Part shown: positions 53,229-61,274 of the stretch, in pieces
Numbering within the stretch: position 1 is the first letter of the stretch
Layout of the letters: each line of letters begins with the position of its first letter
Source of the DNA: Lachnospiraceae bacterium
GTDB taxonomy: Bacteria; Bacillota; Clostridia; Lachnospirales; Lachnospiraceae
DNA length: 64,000 nt
Reading direction: 5' to 3'
Assembly: GCA_910575775.1 (NCBI GenBank)
Contig: CAJTEY010000005.1
Coordinates: forward strand, 97,267 to 161,266
Program-made: the position numbers and the translations under genes
Notes under the pieces: model-generated
Database searches by the model: none
Told to the model about the DNA's origin: nothing
The model's input: only the letters and a program-made list of their open reading frames with translations

Positions 53229-53567
53229 ATGACAGGGGAGATTATTTTTTCGTTTGTAGTGCTGTTGATCAGCATAGGACCGATTTTCATATTGGGAGTT
53301 GTACAGTTCAGGAGCAAAGATCCTGTCGGGTTTTGGGCCGGAAAGAAGCCACCCCGGAAAGAGCAGATTACAAATGTCAAATCGTATAATCGGAAACATG
53401 GTATCATGTGGATTTTGTACGGAGCAGGACTTATCGGCTGTTTTGTGTGCGGGCAGCCTTTTGGGGAACTGATTGCTGCGTATTTGTGCATGATGGAAGC
53501 GATAGGAGGTATCTTTGTAATGGCGGCGTACCATAATAAGCTGAATCGTATGTACTATAAGGAATAA
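53229..53567 (+). CDS. Small membrane protein, third gene of padR operon
   Basis: A 112-residue protein with three hydrophobic helices (about 4-24, 58-76, 80-100) and a basic loop with FWAGKKPPRKEQITNVKSYN between the first two. The sequence style matches DUF3784/SdpI-like small clostridial membrane proteins. GGGAGGG precedes the ATG. It may be a resistance or immunity-type protein controlled by PadR; the guess rests on context only. Confidence 0.65.
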   Translation: MTGEIIFSFVVLLISIGPIFILGVVQFRSKDPVGFWAGKKPPRKEQITNVKSYNRKHGIMWILYGAGLIGCFVCGQPFGELIAAYLCMMEAIGGIFVMAAYHNKLNRMYYKE

Positions 53568-53695
53568 GACGGTGTTCCCGGAGGGCAGATATTTTTAGAA
53601 AAGCCCTGATGATTTACGCAGGTGGAGTAAAAGGGCTAAAAAGTACAGTTGGATCGCTAAAAAATGGCAGGCAAAAGAGCAAAAATAGAGAATAG

Positions 53696-53893
53696 TCTGA
53701 GAGTCAGGCAGATAGAGTATGTCTTGGAAAATATGCACAGCGTCAGGGGATTGGCCGAAAAGAGAGCCATAAGATACGAAAAACTTATGCTTCAAGACTC
53801 AACGCATATGGTGTACCCATAGATGCCATCCGGGAACAGATGGGTTATTCAGAACTGTCCACTACTATTCCGGCAGATAGCCACTGTCCTTGA
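53696..53893 (+). pseudogene. 3' fragment of a tyrosine integrase
   Basis: An open frame of 65 codons without a start. It contains RQGIGRKESHKIRKTYASRL, with an intact H-x-x-R box of tyrosine recombinases, then YGVPIDAIREQMGYSELSTT. The nucleophile tyrosine is missing, as the sequence diverges after TTI. The complementary front part of a similar integrase lies at the right end (63.1-63.8 kb). This marks the left border of the mobile island. The stretch 53568-53695 holds only a weak hairpin. Confidence 0.75.
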
Positions 53894-53966
53894 TTTCCAG
53901 TTCCCATTCCATTCTTTTCCCTTCCTTTCCATATTTGCTAAATGATAAGTTTCGGAGCAGGCATAG

Positions 53967-54193
53967 GCAGAAGAACAGATGCAGGAGATCATACATTATA
54001 TTGCGTATGAACTCAAGGCTTCTGACGCGGCACTTGATCTGCTGGATGCATTGGAGACTCGGTTGTATCACTTACACATTTTCCGTAGCGTGTAGCGTTA
54101 GTTGATGAAGAACCATGGAGAAACAAAGGGATACACCGTCTGCCGGTAAAAAATTTTCTTGTATATTTTTGGATAGATGAAGAGCACAAGCAG
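53967..54193 (+). pseudogene. RelE/ParE-type toxin remnant
   Basis: Two frames together give most of a RelE toxin. EEQMQEIIHYIAYELKASDA runs to about 54088 in one frame, then ALVDEEPWRNKGIHRLPVKNFLVYFWIDEE continues in another after a frameshift near 54088. The N-terminus is missing and no antitoxin gene is next to it. The second part runs in frame into the Rep fragment that follows. Non-functional as a toxin. Confidence 0.75.
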
Positions 54194-54673
54194 CTTGAAC
54201 AGAACCAGAAAGCCGTGGACGGGGAAGAAATACAGGAACCCTGGGTAAGATGGAAGATCGAGCTGAAGAATGACCGTGCAAACATAGCGGCAGACTACCT
54301 GATCCAGAGGAAACAGCTTGGTGAGATCATCATGGAAATACTTAATAGTTACGTCAGGGTGATCGTCAATGATGACTCTAACAGGTCGCGCTGCTCCGCG
54401 CACCCGCTCTGGGAAAAGTTTGTCGGTGCGGTCGGCAGGCTGCGGCTGTATGTGGAAGCGGTGCAGAAGACGATAGATGAGAAGAAACGGTGGCTGATCC
54501 GGCAGTGCCTCCCCACGATCGCTGGCGTGATCATTGCGGATGGCGGTAGCTTTGATATCATCACGCGGCATTTTGATGATGCAGTAGTGCGCATGAACAC
54601 CAGCATGCAGCACCTGGTCTCGGAAAAGAATCCGGGATGGATGGCTGACTACGATGCAGCGTACGCATTTTAG
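54194..54673 (+). pseudogene. C-terminal half of a replication initiation factor (Rep_trans)
   Basis: About 155 residues match the C-terminal part of Rep_trans proteins (PF02486-type, found in Tn916-like elements and inoviruses such as the CTX-phi RstA group). Visible blocks are WVRWKIELKNDRANIAADYL, VNDDSNRSRCSAHPLWEKF, VGAVGRLRLY and LPTIAGVIIADGG. The catalytic front half is missing, replaced by the RelE fragment in the same open frame (54089-54673). So rolling-circle replication from this copy is dead. Confidence 0.75.
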
Positions 54674-54840
54674 TGAATCTGTACAGATGGAAGTCTGTGA
54701 TCCGCGCCGATCTGGCCCGCAGCGGCGGCATCCGTTTGTGCAGATGTGACAAAAAGATACAGGTTTTGCCAAAACAGACAGGGTGTGATATGCTTGTCTT
54801 GTTGTCATCCCAAACCGGCAACGGAGAGGGGGTGAAGAAG

Positions 54841-54942
54841 ATGACGGACATTGCGATCACTTTATTTGTTACTGTCATGGGCGGTGTAGTGTGCCACTAC
54901 ATCATTAAATGGTTAGACAGTGGCAGCAACAATGACAACTAA
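54841..54942 (+). CDS. 33-residue single-helix membrane peptide
   Basis: A short gene: MTDIAITLFVTVMGGVVCHYIIKWL in two pieces, then DSGSNNDN. One membrane helix (about 4-21) is followed by a short polar tail. GAGAGGGGGTG is 6 bp upstream, and a good terminator follows 30 bp after the stop. Peptides like this occur in integrative elements and also as filamentous phage coat proteins or type I toxins. The size and context fit a phage-like coat or membrane peptide, but the choice cannot be made from sequence. Confidence 0.5.
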   Translation: MTDIAITLFVTVMGGVVCHYIIKWLDSGSNNDN

Positions 54943-54971
54943 CCTCGGATTGGTTCCCCGTAAAGGAACAA

Positions 54972-55003
54972 GAAACCCTCAGAGGTGCCTCTCTGGGGGT
55001 TTC
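54972..55003 (+). terminator. Terminator after the membrane peptide
   Basis: GAAACCCTCAGAG (54972-54984) pairs with CTCTCTGGGGGTTTC (54989-55003), followed by GTTTT. Confidence 0.75.
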
Positions 55004-55127
55004 GTTTTGGTGTTAAAGATGACAGATTTCATTGCGATCCCTCTGTCTGCCTACCGGCATTATAGCATATGCAGAAACAGATTACAAGATGCGCCGGCAA
55101 AGAAAACGGCATACTAACAGTGCCGGT

Positions 55128-55322
55128 CTAGCCAGTTTTGGTAACTGATACCCCCAGATTATTGATGCGGCCGTTTTCCTTTTCGTATTGCTCGATGTAT
55201 TGTCTGATTATTATTGCAGCCATTTTGGATTCGCTTCGGTCTTCTCTATTACAAATTTCTTTGAATTTATTGTAAATATTCTCATCTACTACAGTTTGTA
55301 TAACTGGTTTTTTAGTAGGCAT
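55128..55322 (-). CDS. Ribbon-helix-helix DNA-binding protein
   Basis: A 64-residue protein of Arc/MetJ type. KPVIQTVVDENIYNKFKEICNRE gives the beta strand and first helix, and SESKMAAIIIRQYIEQYEKE the second helix. TAGGAG sits just before the ATG. It is the only intact DNA-binding protein of the island and may be its repressor or an antitoxin. Confidence 0.75.
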   Translation of the reverse strand: MPTKKPVIQTVVDENIYNKFKEICNREDRSESKMAAIIIRQYIEQYEKENGRINNLGVSVTKTG

Positions 55323-55530
55323 TTACTCCTATCAAATTATTATTGACAGTTAATAACTTTTTGGGATATTATCCAAAGCATAAGTTATTAACCTTTAATG
55401 TCTGTCATAAACTTATTGTTCCTTCTCCACCGCAGGGCGCACAATACCCCTACCGTATGCCCTGCGGGTCATGGAGATACATAGTCATAGTAACAGAGGA
55501 CGGGGAAAAAGGCAAGGGAGGCGGGAAATT

Positions 55531-55725
55531 ATGATGGACAAGGAATATATCTACACGGTAGTAAAAGAAGATTTCAGGACCGGGGAGCGTGCAAAACGCA
55601 CCCGGTAGTATCATGCATTCAGGCCGCTCACGGTGGGCGGTCTGTATACGCATCTGGGAAAAGGCTACCCGGGATGCCAGCGCGTTCTGGATGTGGAGGA
55701 ACGTCTTGACCCGGCATGTAACTGA
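55531..55725 (+). pseudogene. Small mobile-element gene with in-frame amber stop
   Basis: The frame reads MMDKEYIYTVVKEDFRTGER..., stops at TAG (55606-55608), then continues open with YHAFRPLTVGGLYTHLGKGYPGCQRVLDVEE to TGA at 55723. Sense on both sides and a good ribosome site (GGGAGGCGGG) suggest one original 64-residue protein broken by a single nonsense change. Function unknown. Confidence 0.5.
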
Positions 55726-55883
55726 ACATAATGATGTTGTTACCCGCTGCAGTCCGAAACAAGTCCAGGGATGGGAGGGGGAGGCTTCCAGGACTGTAGC
55801 GTTTAACATAGATGCAACAGGAAAACAGCACATAAAAAGGAAGAGGAAAGGAAAAGATAAAGGACATGGAAAAGGTAAAGGAC

Positions 55884-56162
55884 ATGGAAAAGGTGAGATT
55901 CCAGGTGCTCGGGTACCGCAACTTTAAGAAGAAGGCAGACGGGAAGCCGCTGACAGTCCTGACGGCGTTTTACCAGTGTACACCGCAGGACAATGAACGT
56001 GGTTCGTTTGGATGTAAGTATACGGATTTCTTCCTGCCAGATGACAAGGTCGGGACGCTCCAGCCTTCCTGTATCGGGCAGGAGTTCATCCACCAGTACG
56101 GGATCAACGGTTTCGGCAGCCCCGCGCTGGAGGATTTCTCCTTCAAGGAATGGAAGGCATAG
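55884..56162 (+). CDS. Mobile-element protein, possible single-stranded DNA binder
   Basis: A 92-residue soluble protein (RFQVLGYRNFKKKADGKPLTV, TPQDNERGSFGCKYTDFFLP, IGQEFIHQYGINGFGSPALEDFSF). The beta-rich pattern with many Phe/Tyr and a basic start would suit an OB-fold DNA-binding protein such as those of filamentous phages, but I do not recognise a named family. The octadecamer AAAGGACATGGAAAAGGT is duplicated at the 5' end, so two ATGs (55866, 55884) compete. It is followed 6 bp later by the next small gene. Confidence 0.6.
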   Translation: MEKVRFQVLGYRNFKKKADGKPLTVLTAFYQCTPQDNERGSFGCKYTDFFLPDDKVGTLQPSCIGQEFIHQYGINGFGSPALEDFSFKEWKA

Positions 56163-56168
56163 GCTGAC

Positions 56169-56366
56169 ATGGAAGGGTATGAAACAGTTTACGATCTGGA
56201 AGAGCCGGCAGGGGAACCAGAGCCGGAAGGGGAGCCAGGGCAGGAAACGGCCAGTGGCAATGACCTGTCAGTCAGTGGCAATGATTCTGCCGCCAGCGGC
56301 GATGTGACCGTTTTCCCGGAAGGTTATGACCTCTCCGCACCGGGAGGGGAACTTTTGCTCATGTGA
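56169..56366 (+). CDS. Small acidic repeat-containing protein
   Basis: A 65-residue, very acidic protein: Glu/Pro-rich (LEEPAGEPEPEGEPGQE), then short SGND/SGD repeats (ASGNDLSVSGNDSAASGD) and VFPEGYDLSAPGGEL. It follows the previous gene after 6 bp. No ribosome site better than GAAGG is seen. Probably part of the element's operon; function unknown. Confidence 0.5.
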   Translation: MEGYETVYDLEEPAGEPEPEGEPGQETASGNDLSVSGNDSAASGDVTVFPEGYDLSAPGGELLLM

Positions 56367-56437
56367 GATAAAGAAGTAAAAGAAGTGTAAAAAATTTTGC
56401 CGTTCCCTGTCCGGCTGACTGCCGGACGGGTCGGGCT

Positions 56438-57366
56438 TTAGTCGGGCAGTTCTACCTTGCCGACAAAAGAGTAATAGATTTCGATTTCCTGTCTGCGGAG
56501 CTTCCCCCGGCGTTTCCCGTCAAGTGCTTCCGATTCGTGGATTACGATTTTCTCCACAAACTCCCGCAACAGGGTGGGGGTGAGTTCCTCAAAGCTGGTG
56601 TACTTGCGGACTACTTTCATAAACTTCTCGGCGTTCGCCGTGGCTTCCAGCGTCCTTGAAAGCTCGCCCTGTAGAACGGCGGCACGCTCTTTCAGTTCCT
56701 TTTGCTCGGCTTCGTAGTCTGCCGAAAGTTCCGTGAAACGCTCGTCCGATATGCGCCCCGCCACGCTGTCCTCATACAGCCGCTTGAAGATGGCGGAGAG
56801 TTCCGCAATCCGTTTTTCTGCCACTTCCAGCTCTTTCTTCTTGGCGGCGTTCCGGCGTTTGCTCCCGTCCTCGGTCTGCTCGGTCAACAGCTTCATAAAC
56901 CGGGCTTCGTGCTTTGCGGCGTAGCTGGTGACTTTCCGTAGGTTCTCGGTCACTCTTTCGGTCAACAGGTCGGTGCGGATAAAATGCGCCGTACAGTCTG
57001 CCGTGCGCTTCTTGTAGCTGCCGCATATGTAGCAGTCCTGCCGCCGTTTGTCCGTCTGATACCTCTGCTGGTACATGACGCTGCCGCAGTCAGCACAAAA
57101 CAGTATGCCGGAGAACAAGCCCACTTCATCATAGCGGTTGGGGTGTTTGCGCTGCTTGCGAAGCTCCTGCACACGCTCCCATGTGTCACGGTCTATGATT
57201 GGCTCGTGGTGGTTCTCAAAGATTACCTGCTTTTCGGCGGGGTTCTCCTTGCTCTGCTTTACCTTGTAGGACACTTTCTCGGTCTTGAAGTTCACAAGGC
57301 AGCCCGTGTATTCCCGGTTTTCAAGGATATGCGCCACGGTGTTTGTCGCCCACCTGCACTCGTAGC
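56438..57366 (-). pseudogene. C-terminal part of a large serine recombinase
   Basis: About 309 residues remain. The recombinase domain end (WATNTVAHILENREYTGCLVNFKTE), a zinc beta-ribbon (FCADCGSVMYQ ... CYICGSYKKRTADCTAHFIR), a long coiled coil (KKKELEVAEKRIAELSAIFKRLYED) and the final YTSFEELTPTLLREFVEKIVI match TndX/Tn4451-type resolvases. The catalytic N-terminal domain is gone. The break falls exactly at the IS1182 left end, and the DNA beyond the right end does not continue the gene, so a deletion followed or accompanied the insertion. Confidence 0.88.
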
Positions 57367-58904
57367 GAGGCCGCTGAAAAACATACTGTTTTTCAGGTTT
57401 AAGTTTCAAATACACAAAAAAATCCACCCATTTCGATTATTCTGGTGGATTTTTTGTGATTTGGATAAAATTTCCGATTATTTCAAGTGTTATCTCTGTT
57501 TATTTTTTGTTTATCAGCTTAATAATCCGTTTAAGGTTTACTGCAAATATAGCCATCGCTCCCTGCATCTCCATGTTAATGAGACCTGATGATGACGCAG
57601 TGTCATAACCATGCCTGTGCTTTAACTCGCTGTTTTTTGCTTCTATCTTATAGCGTTCCTTCATTTTTTCTTTGAAGTGTTCTGTTTCCTGAAACTCTGC
57701 CTGTTTACTGTGGGCATTGCTTTTTAGGGTTTCGCTGTATGTTTTCTTTTTTGACCCCTCCTTATAACATCCATCCTTGTATGGACAGCATTTACATTTT
57801 TCGATATCAAAAAAATAAATCATGCGCGGGTTCTTATTCTTCTTTTCTTTTTCACGTCTGTCCAGATATTTATGGACTGCCAGATGTCCTGCCTTACACT
57901 GGTACATCCCGGCATCTTTATTAAATTCAAATTCATCTTCCTTTGTACGGTTTCCCTGCTTTTGCGGACCAGTTCCGGCAGTTCTTTTCCATCTGTCTTT
58001 TCGCCGCTGGTAACGGTGGCTGCTGTAATAATACGTTCCTCACTCATTGCTATGTGTGTTTTGTAACCAAAGAAAGAACTATCTGCTGTCTTATGGCCTG
58101 TCTTTGCGTCTGCATCTCTTGAAGTTTCGATATGTTCAGGGCCATCGTTTACAGATTCTTCCAGCAAATTCAGCTTCTCCCTTACTTTAGGATAATTGCA
58201 CAACTCAGCTTTTTCTTTGATGACCGAGAGCAGAGCATGGCAGTTCTTTTTCCAAAGAATTTTCTGTATTTTTATTCGGTAACTGCTCTTTCATTGTTCC
58301 GTCTATTTCATAAACAGCACGCCGCAGTATCTTTGACTGTTCTAAAAGCGCTTGTCTTGGTGTTTTCTGGTTGTATCTTGATCTTGTACGGGCTGCGTCT
58401 ACAATAATGGATTTTGATTTTATAATGCCTCTTTCTAATGCAATCCGGACTGTTTTTGTGATCAGCATGTCCAACAGGTTCATATCTTTCAGGCGCAGTT
58501 TGCGGAATTTTGTCAGGGAACCTGGATTGATTACGCTTTCTTCCGGTGCCATATCAAGAAAGAATTTGAAGAACATGTCGTATTTAGAGCGTTCCACAAC
58601 GTCAATATCAGATAGATCATAAATAGATTTCAGGAGCAGGTATTTGAACATCCTGACAGGCGGGACTGCACTGCGTCCATTATCAAGACAATATTTATTA
58701 ATAAGCTCTTCATATATAAAACTGAAATCTGCCAGCTCTTTCATCTGCCGGAGCAGGTTGTCTTTTGGAACGACTAATTCATATATTTCCATGTATGGGC
58801 TTAATACTAAATTCTGTTGTTGTTCAACCATAGTGCCACCGCCTGTATTTGATAATTATATTATACCAAATATAGACGGTGGTATCTACTTTTTCAGCGG
58901 CCTC
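57367..58904 (-). mobile_element. IS1182-family element (decayed)
   Basis: Terminal inverted repeats GAGGCCGCTGAAAAA (57367-57381) and its exact complement at 58890-58904 enclose one transposase gene read on the minus strand. No clear target duplication. The transposase has frameshifts, so the copy cannot move by itself. A palindrome near 57424-57455 (ATCCACC...GGTGGAT) may be the terminator at the transposase 3' end. Confidence 0.82.
57500..58831 (-). pseudogene. IS1182-family transposase, two frameshifts
   Basis: Three consecutive minus-strand frames make up one DDE transposase. 58831-58205 is the N-terminal part (YMEIYELVVPKDNLLRQMKEL, RSAVPPVRMFKYLLLKSIY). 58203-57820 has DADAKTGHKTADSSFFGYKTHIAM. 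57907-57500 has the C-terminal cysteine block CKCCPYKDGCYKEG and YKIEAKNSELKHRHGYDTA. Full-length relatives are one frame of about 440-480 residues. Frameshifts near 58204 and 57860 break it. Confidence 0.88.
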
Positions 58905-58948
58905 CTCCCACATAGGGTGGTGCATGGTTTACAGTTGCTTTTGAAATG

Positions 58949-59353
58949 TTATAGCCCATTTTTTAGGGCATTTTCAACAGCCTTTTTTATGACGGTGCTT
59001 GAATTTGTTGCGCCCGATATTGCGTCTACATCTATTTTTTGTTCATCAACTATTTTATTAGTTATGGCTTCTGCGGCTTTTCCACGTTCATGTCTATGCT
59101 CCAAAATGTTAATATTTGTGATTTCTCCATTTTGCACGGTAACTTCCACTCTGGCATATATAAAATTCACATCATATTCGCCAATATAAACTCCGTCGGA
59201 AATATCCGAAATATTTATTTCTTCAAAAGTGGTTTCCTTTACTGCCTGTTTATAATCTGTTACACTTTCAAGGTAGTATACTCCCCAAACTAAACCAACA
59301 AGCAAAAAGAGCATGACAGCACATAAAACTATTTTCTTTTTATATATCCTCAT
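58949..59353 (-). CDS. FMN-binding domain protein, membrane anchored
   Basis: A 134-residue protein. An N-terminal helix (about 8-26, IVLCAVMLFLLVGLVWGVYYL) anchors it, and the rest is an FMN-binding domain. ISDGVYIGEYDVNFIYARVEV, ILEHRHERGKAAEAI and the flavinylation-type motif DAISGATNSSTV with a Thr acceptor are visible. A flavin transferase could link FMN covalently at SGATNS. Its ATG overlaps the stop of the flavodoxin-like gene (ATGA), so both are coupled. Likely an extracytoplasmic electron carrier fed by the upstream reductase. Confidence 0.9.
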   Translation of the reverse strand: MRIYKKKIVLCAVMLFLLVGLVWGVYYLESVTDYKQAVKETTFEEINISDISDGVYIGEYDVNFIYARVEVTVQNGEITNINILEHRHERGKAAEAITNKIVDEQKIDVDAISGATNSSTVIKKAVENALKNGL

Positions 59354-59919
59354 TTCATACACCTTTCAATTTTTTTGATTGTTTGTTTTGGTAACTCTTT
59401 TGTATGTGCCGTACCCGCACATACAATTTTGCCTATCGGTTTCATTCCCGCTGTCTTAAAAAACTCGTCCATACTGCGGATTGCCCCGCTGCTTTGTCCG
59501 AATATCCATGAAAAAGGAAAAGGCGTGTTGCAGGAAGTTAAAAGCATATATTTCTTACCCTTTAAACGTGGCTTAGGAAATGTGCTTGTTTCCTCCATAG
59601 CCGTTCCCAATAATCGGTCAAATAAATTTTTAACAGGAGCAGGCACATTCGCCCAATAGACAGGAGCTGCAAGCAGAACCGTTTGGCATTTCTGTAAACA
59701 CATTACAATTTCCTGTATATCGTCCTTTTGAATACAAGTGTACGTATTCATGCAAGCCCTACAACCCGTACAGTAAGAAAGATTTTTTTCGTATAGGTTA
59801 ATCTTCGTTACGGTATAGCCCATTTCTTCGGCTCTACGAATTGCATAATTTAGCATAGTTGCGGTTGTTCCGCTTGTATGAGGGCTTCCCAAAATAGCAA
59901 GTAACCTTTTTTCATTCAT
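59350..59919 (-). CDS. NADPH-dependent FMN reductase / flavodoxin-like protein
   Basis: A 189-residue flavodoxin-fold protein. LLAILGSPHTSGTTATMLNYAI is the FMN phosphate loop. A cysteine motif, YCTGCRACMNTYTCIQKDDI, is typical of iron-sulphur flavoproteins and multimeric flavodoxin WrbA-like enzymes. AAPVYWANVPAPVKNLFDRL holds the isoalloxazine contact. Start at 59919 because AGGAGG is 7 bp upstream; 59925 is too close. Middle gene of the TetR operon. Electron partner probably the FMN-binding protein downstream. Confidence 0.88.
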   Translation of the reverse strand: MNEKRLLAILGSPHTSGTTATMLNYAIRRAEEMGYTVTKINLYEKNLSYCTGCRACMNTYTCIQKDDIQEIVMCLQKCQTVLLAAPVYWANVPAPVKNLFDRLLGTAMEETSTFPKPRLKGKKYMLLTSCNTPFPFSWIFGQSSGAIRSMDEFFKTAGMKPIGKIVCAGTAHTKELPKQTIKKIERCMK

Positions 59920-59921
59920 AC

Positions 59922-60563
59922 TCATTCCTCCTTGCTTACTGCAATAGAGCAATACAGCATATAAAAACCATGCTCTAAAAACTGGATTTTTGATAAGCCC
60001 ATTGTTTTTTTAATATATTCTTCTTTATTTGATGCAAACTGAATAAGCCCGGACAGCATACCCCACAAATTAAAAATAGTAGGCATGATTTTCAGATTGC
60101 CACGCAAATCGCCTTTATCTATGCCGGAGATTAAAAACTCTTTTATCTTTTCGTTTATTTCTTCCCCTATTTGATAAGTTTCTTTTTCTTCGGGAAGATA
60201 ATCGTGGCTTTCAAAATCAATATTGATTTTATCTAATACCATTTTGAAGTAGAATGGAAATTCTTCTTGGTACTGAACCAATCCACGGCAAATGAAATTG
60301 TATTGTTCTTTTGTGGTTTTTTGTTGTTCCAGTGCAGAAACGATGTAATGATAAAGTTTTTTCATACTATCCAGCACTAAGATACCAACAATTTCTTCTT
60401 TGTTCTCAAAATACACATATAAAGTCGCTTTACTATATCCGGCTGCTTTTGCTATATCGTCCATAGATGTTGCTACAATGCCTTTATCCATGAATAATAC
60501 TGACGCAGCGGAAGCAATTTTTTCTCGGTGTACGCTTCTCGGCTCTTTTTTTCTCCGTGCCAT
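59922..60563 (-). CDS. TetR-family transcriptional repressor
   Basis: A 213-residue regulator. The N-terminal helix-turn-helix (about 12-58) contains ASAASVLFMDKGIVATSMDDI and AAGYSKATLYVYFENKEEI, in two pieces. The rest is helical and binds an unknown ligand. It overlaps the start region of the flavodoxin-like gene and heads the three-gene operon. A 27-bp palindrome (60575-60601) lies directly before its start codon and is the likely operator, so the operon is autoregulated. The operon is intact, unlike the genes around it, and has AT-richer codon use. Confidence 0.9.
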   Translation of the reverse strand: MARRKKEPRSVHREKIASAASVLFMDKGIVATSMDDIAKAAGYSKATLYVYFENKEEIVGILVLDSMKKLYHYIVSALEQQKTTKEQYNFICRGLVQYQEEFPFYFKMVLDKINIDFESHDYLPEEKETYQIGEEINEKIKEFLISGIDKGDLRGNLKIMPTIFNLWGMLSGLIQFASNKEEYIKKTMGLSKIQFLEHGFYMLYCSIAVSKEE

Positions 60564-60574
60564 TGCCTACCTCC

Positions 60575-60601
60575 TATAATTAAACTTAGAGTTTAATTAT
60601 A
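60575..60601. promoter_or_regulatory. TetR operator palindrome
   Basis: TATAATTAAACT (60575-60586) and AGTTTAATTATA (60590-60601) are perfect inverted 12-mers around TAG. The ATAATT part can double as the minus-strand -10 region. The ribosome site of the tetR gene (GGAGG, 60570-60574) lies just downstream of it. Confidence 0.75.
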
Positions 60602-60897
60602 GTGGTTTTAAGGAACAATGTCAACTTTTATCTGGGAAAAGCATTTTGAAAAATGTATGTATGAATAAGTGAGTGAGAGGGATTCCGTAGTAGTCGGCAT
60701 TGTGATAATACTCGATTATGTGATTACAAGCGCATTTTCGATGATGAAGGGAGGGGTGTGAGGTATGGGTTTATGTGCAAAGCTTATGACGCTGGCGCCG
60801 AAAGCGAGAGCAGCTTTACTGTCTGCAGGCGCGGATGCAGCATCCGGATTCGATGTGACGACGATCATGGCTGATTCTGTGAAAAAGGTTAGCAGCA

Positions 60898-60939
60898 ATA
60901 AAAGGGGGCAGTGGCATAGGATGCCCTGCCTCTTTTTCG
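60898..60939. terminator. Bidirectional terminator-like hairpin
   Basis: AAAAGGGGGCAG and CTGCCTCTTTTT surround GGCAT/ATGCC. The A and T runs on both sides suit termination either way. The gap 60602-60948 also holds a plus-strand frame at 60765 with a fair ribosome site, which reads through this hairpin and is not believed. Confidence 0.6.
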
Positions 60940-60948
60940 TACGGAAAT

Positions 60949-61212
60949 TTATTTCCTGCGCATTTCTTCCCAGATGCTTTCGATATAGGGATTGGTTTTG
61001 TCGTACTCGATGACCTCCGCCTGCCCGACATGCGGAAACCTGAACCGGCGGGTAATCTTTCGGATCCGCCTTGCACGCTTTTTCTGTCGCCGGATCTGTT
61101 TGGTGGTGGGAGCCCTGACGACTTTGATCTTCGGTTTCCGGCAGAAACCGCGATATAGTGTGACAAGAAAAATTATAACTGCTGCTATTTCAAAAATGTG
61201 ATCTATAAACAT
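60949..61212 (-). CDS. Small basic membrane protein, element-associated
   Basis: An 87-residue protein: one membrane helix near the start (HIFEIAAVIIFLVTLYRGF), then a very basic segment (PTTKQIRRQKKRARRIRKIT) and a tail with VIEYDKTNPYIESIWEEMRRK. ATG 61212 is chosen (GAAGTAG 8 bp upstream) over the longer frame. Filamentous phages and integrative elements both encode small basic membrane proteins of this kind. It is divergent from the exported-protein gene. Confidence 0.5.
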   Translation of the reverse strand: MFIDHIFEIAAVIIFLVTLYRGFCRKPKIKVVRAPTTKQIRRQKKRARRIRKITRRFRFPHVGQAEVIEYDKTNPYIESIWEEMRRK

Positions 61213-61274
61213 GAGACTACTTCTTGTAGTGGTATTATATAAAAATTTTGTGGGAAAGTAAACGGGTGGCTGGA

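Noticed and set aside
60765..61013. 82-codon plus-strand frame MGLCAKLMTL...
   Set aside because: It reads through a strong terminator hairpin and into the antisense of a better-supported gene. A short truncated element gene cannot be excluded.
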